A stretch of DNA of 64,000 nt. Source: Rhizobacter sp. SG703. Its GTDB lineage: Bacteria > Pseudomonadota > Gammaproteobacteria > Burkholderiales > Burkholderiaceae_C. The first letter of the stretch is position 1; each line of letters opens with the position of its first letter. Position numbers and translations under genes: made by a program. Shown here one piece after another: positions 46,471 through 56,131 of the stretch. Under the pieces are notes generated by a model. It was not told the origin of the DNA and made no database searches. It saw only the letters and a program-made list of their open reading frames with translations. Location: the NCBI RefSeq assembly GCF_012275445.1, contig NZ_JAAZQK010000003.1, positions 514,054 through 578,053 on the forward strand. The letters are read 5' to 3'.

Positions 46471-47364
46471 ATGAGCACCGACTTTCGCGCCCAGGTCGTC
46501 GCCCCCGCTGCGGCCTACGGGCAGGGCGACACCGGGCTGTTCCCGTTCGACCTGTTCGACCGCCAGTGCCTGGCGCAGGGCGATTCGTGGTTCTCGATCG
46601 GCTCGATTCCGCCGGGCCTGACGAGCAACGTGCTGGCCGAGCTGTGGCTGTCGCACGCGGCGGTGATCGTCAACTGCGCCCGGCCTGGCAAGACGCTCGC
46701 GCACATGGCCGACACCTTGTCGGAGACGATGTTCCTGCGGCTGCTGCGCGGCCCGTCGTCGTTCCGCTGGGATGCGATCCTGCTGTCCGGCGGCGGCAAC
46801 GACCTGATCGATGCCGCATCGGTCGGCCCCGATGCGCCGCGCGACCGGCGCCTGCTGTTGCGCGCCGACGAGCGCGCGGCCCTGCCGGCGGATGCGGCGG
46901 GCTACCTCAGCGGCGACGGCTGGCACACCTTCGAGCAGCACCTGGGCGAGGTCTTCGCGCACTTCATCGACGAACGCGCGTCGGGCCAGAACTGGCACAC
47001 GCCGACGCTGCTGCACAACTACGCGCCGCTGGTGCCGCGGGCGGCGGGTGCGGGGCTGATCAGCGGGCCGTGGCTGCAGCCGGCGTTCGCGGCCTTCGAC
47101 ATTCCGCTCGGCGACTGGGGCAGCGTGTCGGCCGAACTGATGCGGCGGCTCGACCGGCTGCTGCGCCAGCTGGTGGATGCGCACCGGGCGGCGGATCCGG
47201 CCGACACGCTGGTTGTCGTCGACACGCAAGCGGCCGGGCTGGTGCTCGCGGACCCGACGGCCGACGGCGTCTCGGGCGACTGGCAGAACGAGATCCACCC
47301 GACGCGCGAGGGCTACAGGAAGCTGGCGGCGGCGTGGCGCGCGGTGCTGGATCCGTTGCTGTGA
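46471..47364 (+). CDS. SGNH/GDSL-type hydrolase
   Basis: 297 residues. Block I is QGDSWFSIG (Ser at about 39), block III LSGGGNDLIDAASV, and block V NEIHPTREGYRKLAAAWRAV (His near 277), the four-block SGNH esterase layout, although the classical Asp-x-x-His is changed to Glu-Ile-His. No signal peptide is seen. Substrates of SGNH enzymes range from lipids to acetylated glycans. A single gene with GGAGCCTCC before the ATG; it is tail-to-tail with DUF1203. Confidence 0.85.
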   Translation: MSTDFRAQVVAPAAAYGQGDTGLFPFDLFDRQCLAQGDSWFSIGSIPPGLTSNVLAELWLSHAAVIVNCARPGKTLAHMADTLSETMFLRLLRGPSSFRWDAILLSGGGNDLIDAASVGPDAPRDRRLLLRADERAALPADAAGYLSGDGWHTFEQHLGEVFAHFIDERASGQNWHTPTLLHNYAPLVPRAAGAGLISGPWLQPAFAAFDIPLGDWGSVSAELMRRLDRLLRQLVDAHRAADPADTLVVVDTQAAGLVLADPTADGVSGDWQNEIHPTREGYRKLAAAWRAVLDPLL

Positions 47365-47410
47365 GCGCCGCTCGACGCGATCCGCCGTCGGTATGGCGAC
47401 CGCGGTTTCG

Positions 47411-47890
47411 TCAAGGACCGACGGCGCGGTCGACCCGGCACGCGAAGCAGCCGCGCTTCGCGAAATGCAGGTGGATGTAGGCGACCGCGGCATGGCCGAA
47501 GAAGCGTTCGATCTCTTCGGCGATCTCGGCACCTTCGCGCACGCTGGCGTCGACGATCATGTCGGCGCCGTCGTACGCGCGCGCCGACAGCAGCCGCGTG
47601 CTCAGGTAGGGCGGCACGTGGTCGGGCGGCAGCACGCGCTGCAACGCGCCCCGCCGCACGAAGATCGGCCCCGACGCGCGGTAGGGCGAGGCGGCAGGCT
47701 GGTGCTCGAACGGCAGCAGGAGCAGCTCGTCGCCTTGCGCGGCGTCTTCGAGGCTGATGCGGCACGGGTAGCCGGTGCTTTCGGTGGCGATGCAGCGCTG
47801 CGCGCCGCGTTGGGCGAGTGCCTGGTCGGACAGCTCGAAGAGCGGCGCAAACGGGGCGGCGGGCAGGGCGGCCAGTTGGAAGTGGGGCAT
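47411..47890 (-). CDS. DUF1203-family protein
   Basis: 159 residues from the ATG at 47890; earlier in-frame ATGs at 47980 and 47920 would add a Ser/Pro tail not seen in the family. Family features are CRISLEDAAQGDELLLLPFE, HQPAASPYRASGPIFVRR, a YDGADMIVDASV segment and the C-terminal VAYIHLHFAKRGCFACRVDR. The function of DUF1203 is unknown; the conserved Cys-Phe-x-Cys at the end could bind metal or be redox active. The gene is monocistronic between the SGNH gene and the divergent metal-transporter gene. Confidence 0.85.
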   Translation of the reverse strand: MPHFQLAALPAAPFAPLFELSDQALAQRGAQRCIATESTGYPCRISLEDAAQGDELLLLPFEHQPAASPYRASGPIFVRRGALQRVLPPDHVPPYLSTRLLSARAYDGADMIVDASVREGAEIAEEIERFFGHAAVAYIHLHFAKRGCFACRVDRAVGP

Positions 47891-48036
47891 GGGGGCGTCC
47901 GGTGATGGGAGGGCCGCCATCGTCGCCGTCTGGCGGTGTGGAGGCTGGCCGGTTTCGGACACGGAATCCACGGTGGCCACCGTTGCAGGAATGCAGATTG
48001 CCCGGCGACTGCAAACAACCTGCGGAAGGAGGGCCC

Positions 48037-48945
48037 GTGGCCGAGTCCCGCGTCGCGATCTACGGTGCGATCGCCGCCAACGTGGCGATCGCGATCACCA
48101 AGTTCACCGTGGCCGGCATCACCGGCAGCTCGGCGATGCTGTCGGAGGGCATCCACTCGGGGGTCGACAGCTTCAATGGCGTGCTGTTGCTCGTCGGCCT
48201 GCGCCTGAGTCGCCGGCCGGCCACCGAGGAGCATCCGTTCGGCCATGGCAAGGAGCTGTACTTCTGGAGCCTGATCGTCGCGGTGCTGGTCTTCGGGCTG
48301 GGCGGCGGCCTCTCGTTCTACGAGGGCGTGCAGCATGTGCGCGAGCCGGTGCCGCTGAAGGACGCGGGCTGGAACTACGGGGTGCTGGCGCTGGCCTTCG
48401 TCTTCGAAGGCGCGAGCTTCCTGGTGGCGCTGCGGCAGTTCCTGAAGGCGGCGGGCAAGACGCCGTTCTGGGAGGCCTTGCACCGCAGCAAGGACCCGAC
48501 CACCTACACCGTGCTGGCCGAGGATTCGGCCGCGCTGATCGGCCTGCTGATCGCGGCGGCCGGCATCGCGCTGAGCCACCGGCTGGACATGCCGGCGCTC
48601 GACGGCGTGGCGTCGATGCTGATCGGCGTGCTGCTGGCCGGCGTGGCGGTGCTGTTGATCGCGGAATCGCGAGGTCTGCTGATCGGCGAGGGCATCCGCC
48701 CGGAGACGGCGCGGGCGATCCGCAAGCTGGCGCTGGCGCACCCCGGCGTCAGCGGCGTCGGGCGGATCCTGTCGATGTACATCGGGCCGGACGACGTGCT
48801 GGTGACGATGGACCTGGATTTCGCGCCGGGGGTCAGCGCGGCGGATGCGGCCGCGGCGACCGCCGTGCTGCAAGGGCAGGTGCGGGCGGCCTACCCGACG
48901 ATCAAGCGCTTGTTCATCGAGGCGGCAAGGGCCCCGGCGGGATGA
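48037..48945 (+). CDS. Cation diffusion facilitator (CDF) metal transporter
   Basis: 302 residues from a GTG at 48037, which has GGAAGGAGG just upstream; the frame is open earlier but not protein-like. Six TM helices are visible. Metal-site and family signatures are GSSAMLSEGIHSGVDSFNGV (first Asp site), EEHPFGHGKELYFWSLIVAV and YTVLAEDSAALIGLLIAA (second site, Glu-Asp). The C-terminal cytoplasmic domain (PGVSGVGRILSMYIGPDDVL) is the regulatory CTD. It exports Zn2+, Fe2+ or similar cations by proton antiport. It is divergent from the DUF1203 gene and tail-to-tail with the TetR gene. Confidence 0.92.
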   Translation: MAESRVAIYGAIAANVAIAITKFTVAGITGSSAMLSEGIHSGVDSFNGVLLLVGLRLSRRPATEEHPFGHGKELYFWSLIVAVLVFGLGGGLSFYEGVQHVREPVPLKDAGWNYGVLALAFVFEGASFLVALRQFLKAAGKTPFWEALHRSKDPTTYTVLAEDSAALIGLLIAAAGIALSHRLDMPALDGVASMLIGVLLAGVAVLLIAESRGLLIGEGIRPETARAIRKLALAHPGVSGVGRILSMYIGPDDVLVTMDLDFAPGVSAADAAAATAVLQGQVRAAYPTIKRLFIEAARAPAG

Positions 48946-48975
48946 GGACGCGAAGACGGTTGTGCAGACCGCAGG

Positions 48976-49629
48976 TCAGGAACCTGTCGCGTAGCCCGCC
49001 ATGAACACCCGCACCGCCTCCCGCAGCAGCGCCTTGTTCTCCGCGGCATCGGGCATCTCCAGCATCAGCAGCCCGCGGATGTGGCCGTCGCCGAGGAACA
49101 TCGCGAGGAACAGGTCCGCGGCCTGCCGCGGGTGCCGCACCTTCAGCGTGCCGGCCGCGTCGGCGCGGCGCAGGTAGGCCGCCACGTCGCCGATCAGCCG
49201 GTCGGCCCCCTGCCGGTAGAAGGCCCGGCAGGCCTCGGGCTGCACGCCCGCGGCGCCGTACAGCGAGCGGAACTGGCCCAGCGCCTCGTCCTCGCGCGCC
49301 AGCACCAGGAACTGCTCGCCGATGGCCAGCAGCGCCTTCTTCGGCTGCTGCGGGTCCAGCGCTTCGGCGCCGGCGACGCCGCCCACCACGCGCTCGGTGC
49401 GGTCGCGGACCTCCGCCTCGAACAGCCCCTCCTTCGACCCGAAGTGGCTGTAGACGGTCATCTTCGAGACGCCGGCCTCGGCGGCGATTGCGTCCACGCT
49501 GGCGCGCTCCAGGCCGTGTGCATAGAAGTGGCGGCGCGCCGCTTCCAGGATGCGCCGGTAGCGCTCCGGGTCGCGTGGCCTGCCGCGCGGCTTCGGCGCG
49601 GCTTCGGGGTCGGTTTCGTTGTTGGGCAT
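48976..49629 (-). CDS. TetR-family repressor of the RND efflux operon
   Basis: 217 residues from the ATG at 49629. The N-terminal HTH is RYRRILEAARRHFYAHGLER and ASVDAIAAEAGVSKMTVYSH, followed by a ligand-binding helical domain with an AefR-like C-terminal part (QPEACRAFYRQGADRLIGDV). The start is placed after an AT-rich promoter region, where the reading frame changes from GC-rich noise to protein-like sequence. It is divergent from the NodT gene and a perfect 11-bp inverted repeat sits between them, so it should repress both itself and the efflux operon until a toxic compound binds. Confidence 0.93.
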   Translation of the reverse strand: MPNNETDPEAAPKPRGRPRDPERYRRILEAARRHFYAHGLERASVDAIAAEAGVSKMTVYSHFGSKEGLFEAEVRDRTERVVGGVAGAEALDPQQPKKALLAIGEQFLVLAREDEALGQFRSLYGAAGVQPEACRAFYRQGADRLIGDVAAYLRRADAAGTLKVRHPRQAADLFLAMFLGDGHIRGLLMLEMPDAAENKALLREAVRVFMAGYATGS

Positions 49630-49643
49630 CTTATTTAATGTAC

Positions 49644-49671
49644 TTGACAGTCTAGTATAGTCGCGTACACT
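49644..49671 (+). promoter_or_regulatory. Sigma70 promoter of the efflux operon
   Basis: TTGACA (49644-49649), a 16-bp spacer and TACACT (49666-49671), 36 bases upstream of the NodT ATG. The -10 overlaps the left arm of the TetR operator, so bound repressor would block RNA polymerase. Confidence 0.7.
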
Positions 49672-49683
49672 TACTGTACTCAA
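49654..49683 (-). promoter_or_regulatory. Sigma70 promoter of the tetR gene (minus strand)
   Basis: On the minus strand TTGAGT (plus 49678-49683), an 18-bp spacer and TATACT (plus 49654-49659), about 25 bases before the tetR ATG. The -35 lies within the operator spacer, so autorepression is expected. Confidence 0.6.
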
Positions 49684-49696
49684 TCGTACAGTAAGT
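49669..49696. promoter_or_regulatory. TetR operator, perfect 11-bp inverted repeat
   Basis: ACTTACTGTAC (49669-49679), a 6-base spacer and the exact complement GTACAGTAAGT (49686-49696). The 28-bp site overlaps the -10 of the efflux promoter and the -35 of the tetR promoter, the normal geometry for a TetR-family repressor site. Confidence 0.82.
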
Positions 49697-49706
49697 GAAG
49701 GCCCCC

Positions 49707-51203
49707 ATGACACCTCCCTTGCATCGCAGCCTCGTCCCCGGCGCCCGGGCGATCCGCCCGGTGGCGCTGGCGGCATCGGTCCTCTCGGCGGTCCTGCTGC
49801 CGGCCTGTTCGGTGGCGCCGGTGCAGCTGCCGGTGCCGTCGGTGCCGCTGACTTCCGCCTTTGCGCACGGCGCGCCGGAGCCCGTGGCCGGCCAAGCCCT
49901 CGACGGCGCCTGGTGGGCCGGCTACGGCGACCCGGCGCTGACGGCGCTGGTCGAAGCGGCGCTGGCGGCCAACCAGGATGTCGCCATCGCGCTGCAACGC
50001 GTCGCCCAGGCGCGGGCCGGCCACGAGGCCCAGGGCTCGCGCCTGTGGCCGACGGTGGGCCTGCAGGCCTCGGCCTCGCGCAGCGAGAGCGGCCTGCCCG
50101 ACGCGGTCAAGCAAGGCGGCCAGCCCGACACGCGTGCGCTGCGCGCCGGTGTCGACGTGGCATGGGAGATCGACCTGGCCGGCGGCGTGCGGGCTGCGCG
50201 CGACGCGGCGCAGGCCGATGCCGCAGCCGCCGAAGCCGGCGTGGGCGGCGCGCGCTTGCTGGTGGCCAGCGAGGTGGCCCGGCAGTACTTCGTGCTGCGC
50301 GGCGCCGAGGAGCGGCTGCGCATCGTGCAGGCACTGGCCGAGGCCCAGCGCGAGACCGCCAACCGCGTGGCCAGCCGCCAGCGCGAAGGCGAGGCCAGCG
50401 CCTTCGACCTGGACCGCGCGCGTGCCGAGGCCGATGCGCTCGATGCGCAGGTGCCGCCGTTGCGCATGCTGGCCGGCGTCACGCAGACCCGGCTGGCCGT
50501 GCTGCTCGGACGCAACCCGTCCGCGCGCGTCGTCGGCGAGGGCACGGCGTTCGCGTGGCCTGCCTTGCGCGAGATCGGCAGCGGCCAGCCGAGCGACCTG
50601 CTGCGGCGCCGCCCCGACCTGATCGCCGCCGAATCGCGCGTCGCGGCCGAGACGCTGCGCGGCGCCGAGGCGCGCGCCCAGTGGTGGCCCAAGCTCTTCG
50701 TGAGCGCGCTGTTCGGCCGCGAAGACCTGCGGCTGAACGCGATGGATCTCGCGCCGGTGCACTTCTCGAACGTCGCGCTGGCCTTTGCCACGCCGATCTT
50801 CAATGCCGGTCGCATCGATGCCGGCATCCGCGCGCAGTCGGCACGGGCCGAGGAGGCCTTGCTGGCCTGGCAGAAGGCGGTGCTGGTGGCGGTGCAGGAG
50901 GTCGAGGACAGCCTGCTCGTGCGCGCCGAAGAGACCGAACGCGCCGCCGCGCTGGCCCGCACGGCCGACCACCGCCGCCGCTCGCTGCAGCGCGCCGAGT
51001 CGCTGCAACGCGAAGGCCAGATCGACCTGCTGGTGCTGCTGGACGTGCAGCGTTCGGTGCTGGCCAGCGAACTCGCCCTGTCGGACAGCCGCCTTCAGCA
51101 GGCGCTGGCCGACGTTCAACTCTACAAGGCACTGGGCGGGGGCTTCGCGCCGGCCCGGACCGGTGCTGCCACCCCTTCCGTTGCCGAGAGGACCACCCTG
51201 TGA
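49707..51203 (+). CDS. Outer-membrane efflux channel (NodT/OprM family lipoprotein)
   Basis: 498 residues from the ATG at 49707; a GTG at 49695 is in frame but overlaps the operator. A lipobox (LLPACSV) marks a lipoprotein signal. The mature protein has the two-fold OEP repeat with long coiled-coil helices (QRVAQARAGHEAQGSRLWPT, VDVAWEIDLAGGVRAARDAA, QSARAEEALLAWQKAVLVAV). It forms the trimeric TolC-like exit duct for the RND pump encoded by the next two genes. Its stop overlaps the adaptor GTG by four bases. Confidence 0.93.
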   Translation: MTPPLHRSLVPGARAIRPVALAASVLSAVLLPACSVAPVQLPVPSVPLTSAFAHGAPEPVAGQALDGAWWAGYGDPALTALVEAALAANQDVAIALQRVAQARAGHEAQGSRLWPTVGLQASASRSESGLPDAVKQGGQPDTRALRAGVDVAWEIDLAGGVRAARDAAQADAAAAEAGVGGARLLVASEVARQYFVLRGAEERLRIVQALAEAQRETANRVASRQREGEASAFDLDRARAEADALDAQVPPLRMLAGVTQTRLAVLLGRNPSARVVGEGTAFAWPALREIGSGQPSDLLRRRPDLIAAESRVAAETLRGAEARAQWWPKLFVSALFGREDLRLNAMDLAPVHFSNVALAFATPIFNAGRIDAGIRAQSARAEEALLAWQKAVLVAVQEVEDSLLVRAEETERAAALARTADHRRRSLQRAESLQREGQIDLLVLLDVQRSVLASELALSDSRLQQALADVQLYKALGGGFAPARTGAATPSVAERTTL

Positions 51204-52348
51204 ACAAGACCCTTCCCGCCGTGTCGGCCGTCGCCGCAGCGGCCATCGCCGCGCTCACGCTCGCCGGCTGCAGCGCCCCGCCAGCCCCTGCCGCCGCCGT
51301 CAAGCCGGTCTTCGTGACCACCGTCACCCCGTCCGCGTCCGGACAGGCGCGTGCCTTCACCGCCGTGGTCCATGCCCGCGTCGAGACCGAGCTGGGTTTT
51401 CGCACCGGCGGCAAGGTGGTCGAGCGGTGGGTCGAGGTCGGCGATGCCGTGAAGGCCGGCCAGGCGCTCGCCGGCCTGGACCCGGGCGACTACCGGCTGG
51501 CTGTAGATGCCGCAGCCGCCCAGGTGCAGGCGGCGTCCGTCGATGCGCAGCAGGCCGCGTCCGACGAGGCGCGCATGCGCCGCCTGCTGGCCGACGGCTC
51601 GGTGGGCAGCGCCGACCACGAACGCCAGAAGGCGCGCGCCGATGCGGCCGCGGCCCGCCTCGACCAGGCGCGTCGCCAGCTCGACCTGGCGCGCAACCGC
51701 GAGGGCTACGCCACGCTGGTGGCACCCTATGCCGGCGTCGTGACGGCGCTGCGCTTCGAGCGCGGCCAGGTGGTCACCGAAGGCCAGCCCGTGCTGTCGC
51801 TGGCCCGTGACGGCGAACGCGAGATCGTTGCCGACCTGCCGGAGGAATGGGTGGGCCGGGCGCGCACCCTGAGCGCGGTGGCCACGCCGTGGCAGGACGC
51901 CGGCGCTGACGCCAAAGTGCCGCTGCGGCTGGTGCTGCGCGAACTCTCGCCGCTGGCCAGTGCGCAGGGCCGGACCTTCCGCGTGCGCTATGCCGCGTCT
52001 CCCGAATCGCGCGCGCAGGTCGCGGCGCTGCCGCTGGGCAGCACGATGCAGCTGAACCTGTCCAGCCCGGGCGCGGGCACGGCGACGGCCGCGCTGCCGG
52101 TCACCGCGCTGGTGAAGGCCAGCGGCTCGGCCGGCGTCTGGCTGGTGGATGCCACGGGCTCCGGCCTGGTGTTCCAGCCGGTGCAGGTGGTCGGCATGGA
52201 CGACGCGTCGGTGCAGGTCACCGGCCTGGCCGCCGGCAGCCGGGTGGTCAGCGTCGGTGCCCAGAAGCTCGATGCCGGCCTCAAGGTGCGGGCTGTCGAA
52301 CGCATGCCCGAAGCCGGGTCGGCCCCTCTTGCCAAGAGCAGTTCATGA
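51200..52348 (+). CDS. RND efflux periplasmic adaptor (membrane fusion protein)
   Basis: 382 residues beginning with GTG in a four-base overlap with the channel gene; GAGAGGACC serves as the ribosome-binding site. A lipobox (ALTLAGCSAP) anchors it to the inner membrane. The HlyD-type lipoyl half-motifs are VETELGFRTGGKVVERWVEV and ATLVAPYAGVVTALRFERGQ, around a helical hairpin (DAQQAASDEARMRRLLADGS). The beta-barrel and C-terminal domains follow (TALVKASGSAGVWLVDATGS). It links the RND pump to the outer-membrane channel. Confidence 0.94.
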   Translation: MNKTLPAVSAVAAAAIAALTLAGCSAPPAPAAAVKPVFVTTVTPSASGQARAFTAVVHARVETELGFRTGGKVVERWVEVGDAVKAGQALAGLDPGDYRLAVDAAAAQVQAASVDAQQAASDEARMRRLLADGSVGSADHERQKARADAAAARLDQARRQLDLARNREGYATLVAPYAGVVTALRFERGQVVTEGQPVLSLARDGEREIVADLPEEWVGRARTLSAVATPWQDAGADAKVPLRLVLRELSPLASAQGRTFRVRYAASPESRAQVAALPLGSTMQLNLSSPGAGTATAALPVTALVKASGSAGVWLVDATGSGLVFQPVQVVGMDDASVQVTGLAAGSRVVSVGAQKLDAGLKVRAVERMPEAGSAPLAKSSS

Positions 52349-55300
52349 AACGCTTCAATCTCTCCGAATGGGCCGTCACGCACCAGCCGATGGTGCTGTT
52401 CCTGATCATCGCGACGCTCATCGTCGGCGTGCTGTCGTTCAGCCGGCTGGGCCGCCTGGAGGACCCCAACTTCGACGTGCCGCAGATGACGGCCATCGTC
52501 GTGTGGCCCGGCGCCACCGCGCAGGACGTGCAGGACCAGGTGCTCAACCGCATCGAGCGCCGGCTGCAGGAGCTGGAGCACTTCGAGTACGTGCGCAGCT
52601 TCGCGCGCCAGGGCTATGGCGGCATCACGCTGTGGATGAAGGGCGGCAGCAGCAAGGCGGAACTGGACAATGCCTGGTACCAGGTGCGCAAGAAGATCGG
52701 CGACGTGCGCCAGGAGTTTCCCGAAGGCGTGCGCGGACCGTTCTTCAACGACGAGTACAACGACCGCTACAGCGTGCTCTACGCGCTGAGCGCGCCCGAT
52801 CTGTCGATGGCCGAGTTGCTGGCGGTCACCGAAGACGTGAAGCGGCGCATCCAGGCGGTGGACGGCGTCGGCAAGGTCGACGTGCTGGGCAAGCAGGCCG
52901 AGCGCGTGTACGTGGAGGTGTCGACGCGGCGGCTGGCCGCACTCGGCCTCGCGCCGACGGCGGTGTTCGACGCGCTGGCGCGCCAGAACCTGGTGGCCCC
53001 GGCCGGTTCGGCCGATGCCGCGCACGACCGCGTGCAGGTGCGCGTGGATGGCGGTCTGCGCAGCGCCGCGGACGTGTCCGGCGTGACGCTGGAAGTGGGA
53101 GGCCGCCTGCTGCGACTGGCCGACATCGCCACCGTGCGCACCGGCTATGAAGACCCGCCGAGCCTGACCATCCGCCACAACGGCGTGCCGGTGCTGAGCA
53201 TCGGCGTGACCATGCAGCCCAACGGCAACGTGCTGGACTTCGGGCGGGCGCTGGAGCAGAAGATGGCGCAGGTGCGGCAGCAACTGCCGGCGGGCGTCGA
53301 GGTCCAGCAGTACGCCGACCAGCCGCGCGTGGTGGTGGAGTCGGTCTGGGAATTCGAGCGCTCGTTCCTCGAAGCGCTGGCCATCGTGCTGGCCGTGTCC
53401 TTCCTGTTCCTCGGCTGGCGCACCGGCATCGTGGTGGCCGCTTCGGTGCCGCTGGTGCTGGGCCTGGTGGCCGGGGTGATGTATGCCGCCGGCTGGAACC
53501 TCGACCGCATCTCGCTGGGGGCGCTGATCATCGCGCTCGGCCTGTTGGTGGACGACGCCATCATCGCCGTCGAGATGATGGTGGTGAAGCTGGAGGAGGG
53601 CTGGGACCGCCTGCGCGCGGCCACCTACGCCTACACCTCCACCGCGTTTCCGATGCTGACCGGCACGCTGGTCACGGCCGCCGGCTTCATGCCGGTGGGC
53701 TTCGCCAAGTCGATCGCCGGCCAGTACGCGGGCGGCATCTTCTGGGTGGTCGGCGCGGCGCTGATCCTGTCGTGGCTGGTGGCCGTGGTGTTCACGCCGT
53801 ACCTCGGTGTGCTGCTGCTGCCGAAGAACCTGTCGGCCCCTCATCACAGCGGTGGGCACCACGACCCCTACGACCGGCCGGTCTACCGCTGGCTGCGCGG
53901 CGTCATCGATCGGGCGGTGCACCACCGCGCGTGGGTGCTGGGCATCACGGTGCTGGTCTTCGGCGTCGCCGGCGCCGGCATGCTGCTCGTGCAGCAGCAG
54001 TTCTTCCCGACCGCGTCGCGGCCGGAGCTGCTGGTGGACCTGCGGCTGCGCGAAGGGGCGTCGTTCGCGGCCACCGAGCGTCAGGTGAAGTTGCTCGAGA
54101 CGCGGCTCGCGAAGGACCCGGACATCGAGTTCTTCACCGCCTACACCGGCGGCGGCACGCCGCGCTTCTACCTGTCGATCCAGCCCGAACTGCCGAACCC
54201 GGGCTTCGCCCAGTTCGTCGTCAAGACGGCAGGCATCGAGCAGCGCGAGCGCGTGCGTGCCCGCCTGATGGAGTTGTTCGCCAAGGACGAGGCCTTGCCC
54301 GACGTCACGGCCCGCGTCACGCGCCTGGAGTTCGGCCCGCCGGTGGGCTTCCCGGTGCAGTTCCGCGTCATCGGCCCCGACAAGGCGCAGGTGCGCGAGA
54401 TCGCCTACCGGGTGCGCGACGCGGTGCGCCAGAGCGCGCTGGTGCGCGACACGCAACTCGACTGGAACGAACAGGTCCGCTCGATGCAGGTGCACGTCGA
54501 CCAGGACAAGGCCCGGCTGCTCGGCCTGACGAGCGCCGACGTGCAGAGCCTGGTGCAGACCACGCTGGCGGGCGCCAACGTGACGCAGATCCGCCGCGGC
54601 GAGGAACTCGTGGACGTCGTCGTGCGGGCCACCTCGGAAGAGCGCAAGGGCATCGGCCAGCTCGGCGACCTGCAGGTGTTCACGCGCAGCGGCGTGACGG
54701 TGCCGCTGTCGCAGATCGCGCGTATCGAGCCCGGCTTCGAGGAGCCGGTGCTGTGGCGGCGCAACCGCGACATGGCGCTCACCGTGCGCAGCGACGTCGT
54801 CGACGGCGTGCAGGGCCCGTACGCCACGGCGCAGATCCGCCCGTCGCTGCAGCCCATCGTCGACAGCCTGCCCACCGGCTACCGCATCGAGGACGGCGGC
54901 GCCATCGAGGAGAGCGACAAGGCCAACAAGGCGCTGTTCGCGGTGTTCCCGGCGATGTTCGCGGTGATGCTGACGCTGTTGATGATCCAGCTGCAGAGCT
55001 TCTCGCGCCTGTTCATGGTGTTCATGACGGCGCCGCTGGCCTTGATCGGCGTGGTGCCGGCGCTGCTGCTGTTCCACGCGCCGTTCGGCTTCGTCGCGCT
55101 GCTCGGCGTGATCGCGCTGAGCGGCATGATCATGCGCAACTCGATCATCCTGGTCGACCAGATCGACCAGGACATCGCACGCGGCGTGGCGCCCTGGACC
55201 GCGATCGTCGACGCCACGGTGCGGCGCTCGCGCCCGGTGGTGCTGACGGCGGCGGCCGCGGTGCTGGCGATGATCCCGCTGACGCACAGCGTCTTCTGGG

Positions 55301-55479
55301 GCCCGATGGCGATCTCGATCATGGGCGGCCTGGTGGTGGCGACGGCGCTCACGCTGGTCTTCGTGCCGGCGCTGTACGCCGCCTGGTTCCGCATCCGGCG
55401 CGACAGCCCGGCGCAGGCCGCCGCCGCTGCGCCGCAGGCGGTCGGCGCGCAGCCGGCGGGGGAGGGGGCCCATGCCTGA
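52345..55479 (+). CDS. RND multidrug/solute efflux pump (HAE1-type permease)
   Basis: 1044 residues, starting in an ATGA overlap. It has the AcrB layout: TM1 ([17 protein letters not shown]), porter domain, TM2-6 with the proton-relay motif [20 protein letters not shown] (Asp-Asp in TM4), a second porter domain, and TM8-12 ([58 protein letters not shown]). It pumps out lipophilic drugs, bile-like or metal-independent solutes using the proton gradient. The downstream TetR gene begins inside its last codons (8-base overlap). The substrate class cannot be read. Confidence 0.95.
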   Translation: MKRFNLSEWAVTHQPMVLFLIIATLIVGVLSFSRLGRLEDPNFDVPQMTAIVVWPGATAQDVQDQVLNRIERRLQELEHFEYVRSFARQGYGGITLWMKGGSSKAELDNAWYQVRKKIGDVRQEFPEGVRGPFFNDEYNDRYSVLYALSAPDLSMAELLAVTEDVKRRIQAVDGVGKVDVLGKQAERVYVEVSTRRLAALGLAPTAVFDALARQNLVAPAGSADAAHDRVQVRVDGGLRSAADVSGVTLEVGGRLLRLADIATVRTGYEDPPSLTIRHNGVPVLSIGVTMQPNGNVLDFGRALEQKMAQVRQQLPAGVEVQQYADQPRVVVESVWEFERSFLEALAIVLAVSFLFLGWRTGIVVAASVPLVLGLVAGVMYAAGWNLDRISLGALIIALGLLVDDAIIAVEMMVVKLEEGWDRLRAATYAYTSTAFPMLTGTLVTAAGFMPVGFAKSIAGQYAGGIFWVVGAALILSWLVAVVFTPYLGVLLLPKNLSAPHHSGGHHDPYDRPVYRWLRGVIDRAVHHRAWVLGITVLVFGVAGAGMLLVQQQFFPTASRPELLVDLRLREGASFAATERQVKLLETRLAKDPDIEFFTAYTGGGTPRFYLSIQPELPNPGFAQFVVKTAGIEQRERVRARLMELFAKDEALPDVTARVTRLEFGPPVGFPVQFRVIGPDKAQVREIAYRVRDAVRQSALVRDTQLDWNEQVRSMQVHVDQDKARLLGLTSADVQSLVQTTLAGANVTQIRRGEELVDVVVRATSEERKGIGQLGDLQVFTRSGVTVPLSQIARIEPGFEEPVLWRRNRDMALTVRSDVVDGVQGPYATAQIRPSLQPIVDSLPTGYRIEDGGAIEESDKANKALFAVFPAMFAVMLTLLMIQLQSFSRLFMVFMTAPLALIGVVPALLLFHAPFGFVALLGVIALSGMIMRNSIILVDQIDQDIARGVAPWTAIVDATVRRSRPVVLTAAAAVLAMIPLTHSVFWGPMAISIMGGLVVATALTLVFVPALYAAWFRIRRDSPAQAAAAAPQAVGAQPAGEGAHA

Positions 55480-56131
55480 GCGCGTGGGCGCCGCGTGCCA
55501 CCGGCGCAAGCAGACGCGGCCGCGCGAACTGCTCGACGCGGCACTGGCCTTGTTCGTCGAGAGGGGCTTCGCGGCGGCGCGTGCCGAAGACATTGCGGCG
55601 CGGGCCGGCGTCTCGAAGGCCACGCTGTACCTCTACTTCGGCAGCAAGGAAGACCTGCTGATGGCGCTGCTGGCGGAGCGCTTCGCATCGGGCATCGCGA
55701 TCGGCGCGCAGGAGCCCTCCGATGCCCGGGCCAGCCCGGAGCTGCTGCGCGAGGTCCTGACCCGCTGGCGCTCGGCGCTGATGAAAAGCCAGGCCGGTGG
55801 CATCTTCAAGCTGGTGCTCACCGAAGTGCGCAGCTTCCCCAGCCTGGCGGCGTTCTGGTCGCGCGAGGTGATGGAGCCGGCACGCCGCTGCGTGACGCGC
55901 ATCGTCGTCCGGGGGATCGAGCGCGGCGAGTTCCGCCCGGTGGATCCCGACCTGGTGGTGCACGCGCTGGTGCTGCCCGTTCTTTTCATGTGCCTGCACC
56001 GGCATGCCATCGGCCCGTGCGTGCCCGATGACGCGCTGATGAACGCCCCCGATCTCTTCACCCGCCACCTCGAGTTCGTGCTCGAAGGCCTGGCCCAGCC
56101 CCAAGGAGACCCCCATGTCCGCAACGATTGA
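55472..56131 (+). CDS. Second TetR-family regulator, in the efflux operon
   Basis: 219 residues overlapping the pump gene by 8 bases and the hydrolase gene by 17. The HTH is [20 protein letters not shown] and [20 protein letters not shown], followed by an AcrR/AefR-type C-terminal domain ([21 protein letters not shown] region). It lies inside the operon rather than divergent, so it probably binds elsewhere or fine-tunes expression of the following hydrolase. Two TetR genes controlling one pump is not unusual but the tight 3' overlap shows translational coupling. Confidence 0.9.
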   Translation: MPERVGAACHRRKQTRPRELLDAALALFVERGFAAARAEDIAARAGVSKATLYLYFGSKEDLLMALLAERFASGIAIGAQEPSDARASPELLREVLTRWRSALMKSQAGGIFKLVLTEVRSFPSLAAFWSREVMEPARRCVTRIVVRGIERGEFRPVDPDLVVHALVLPVLFMCLHRHAIGPCVPDDALMNAPDLFTRHLEFVLEGLAQPQGDPHVRND

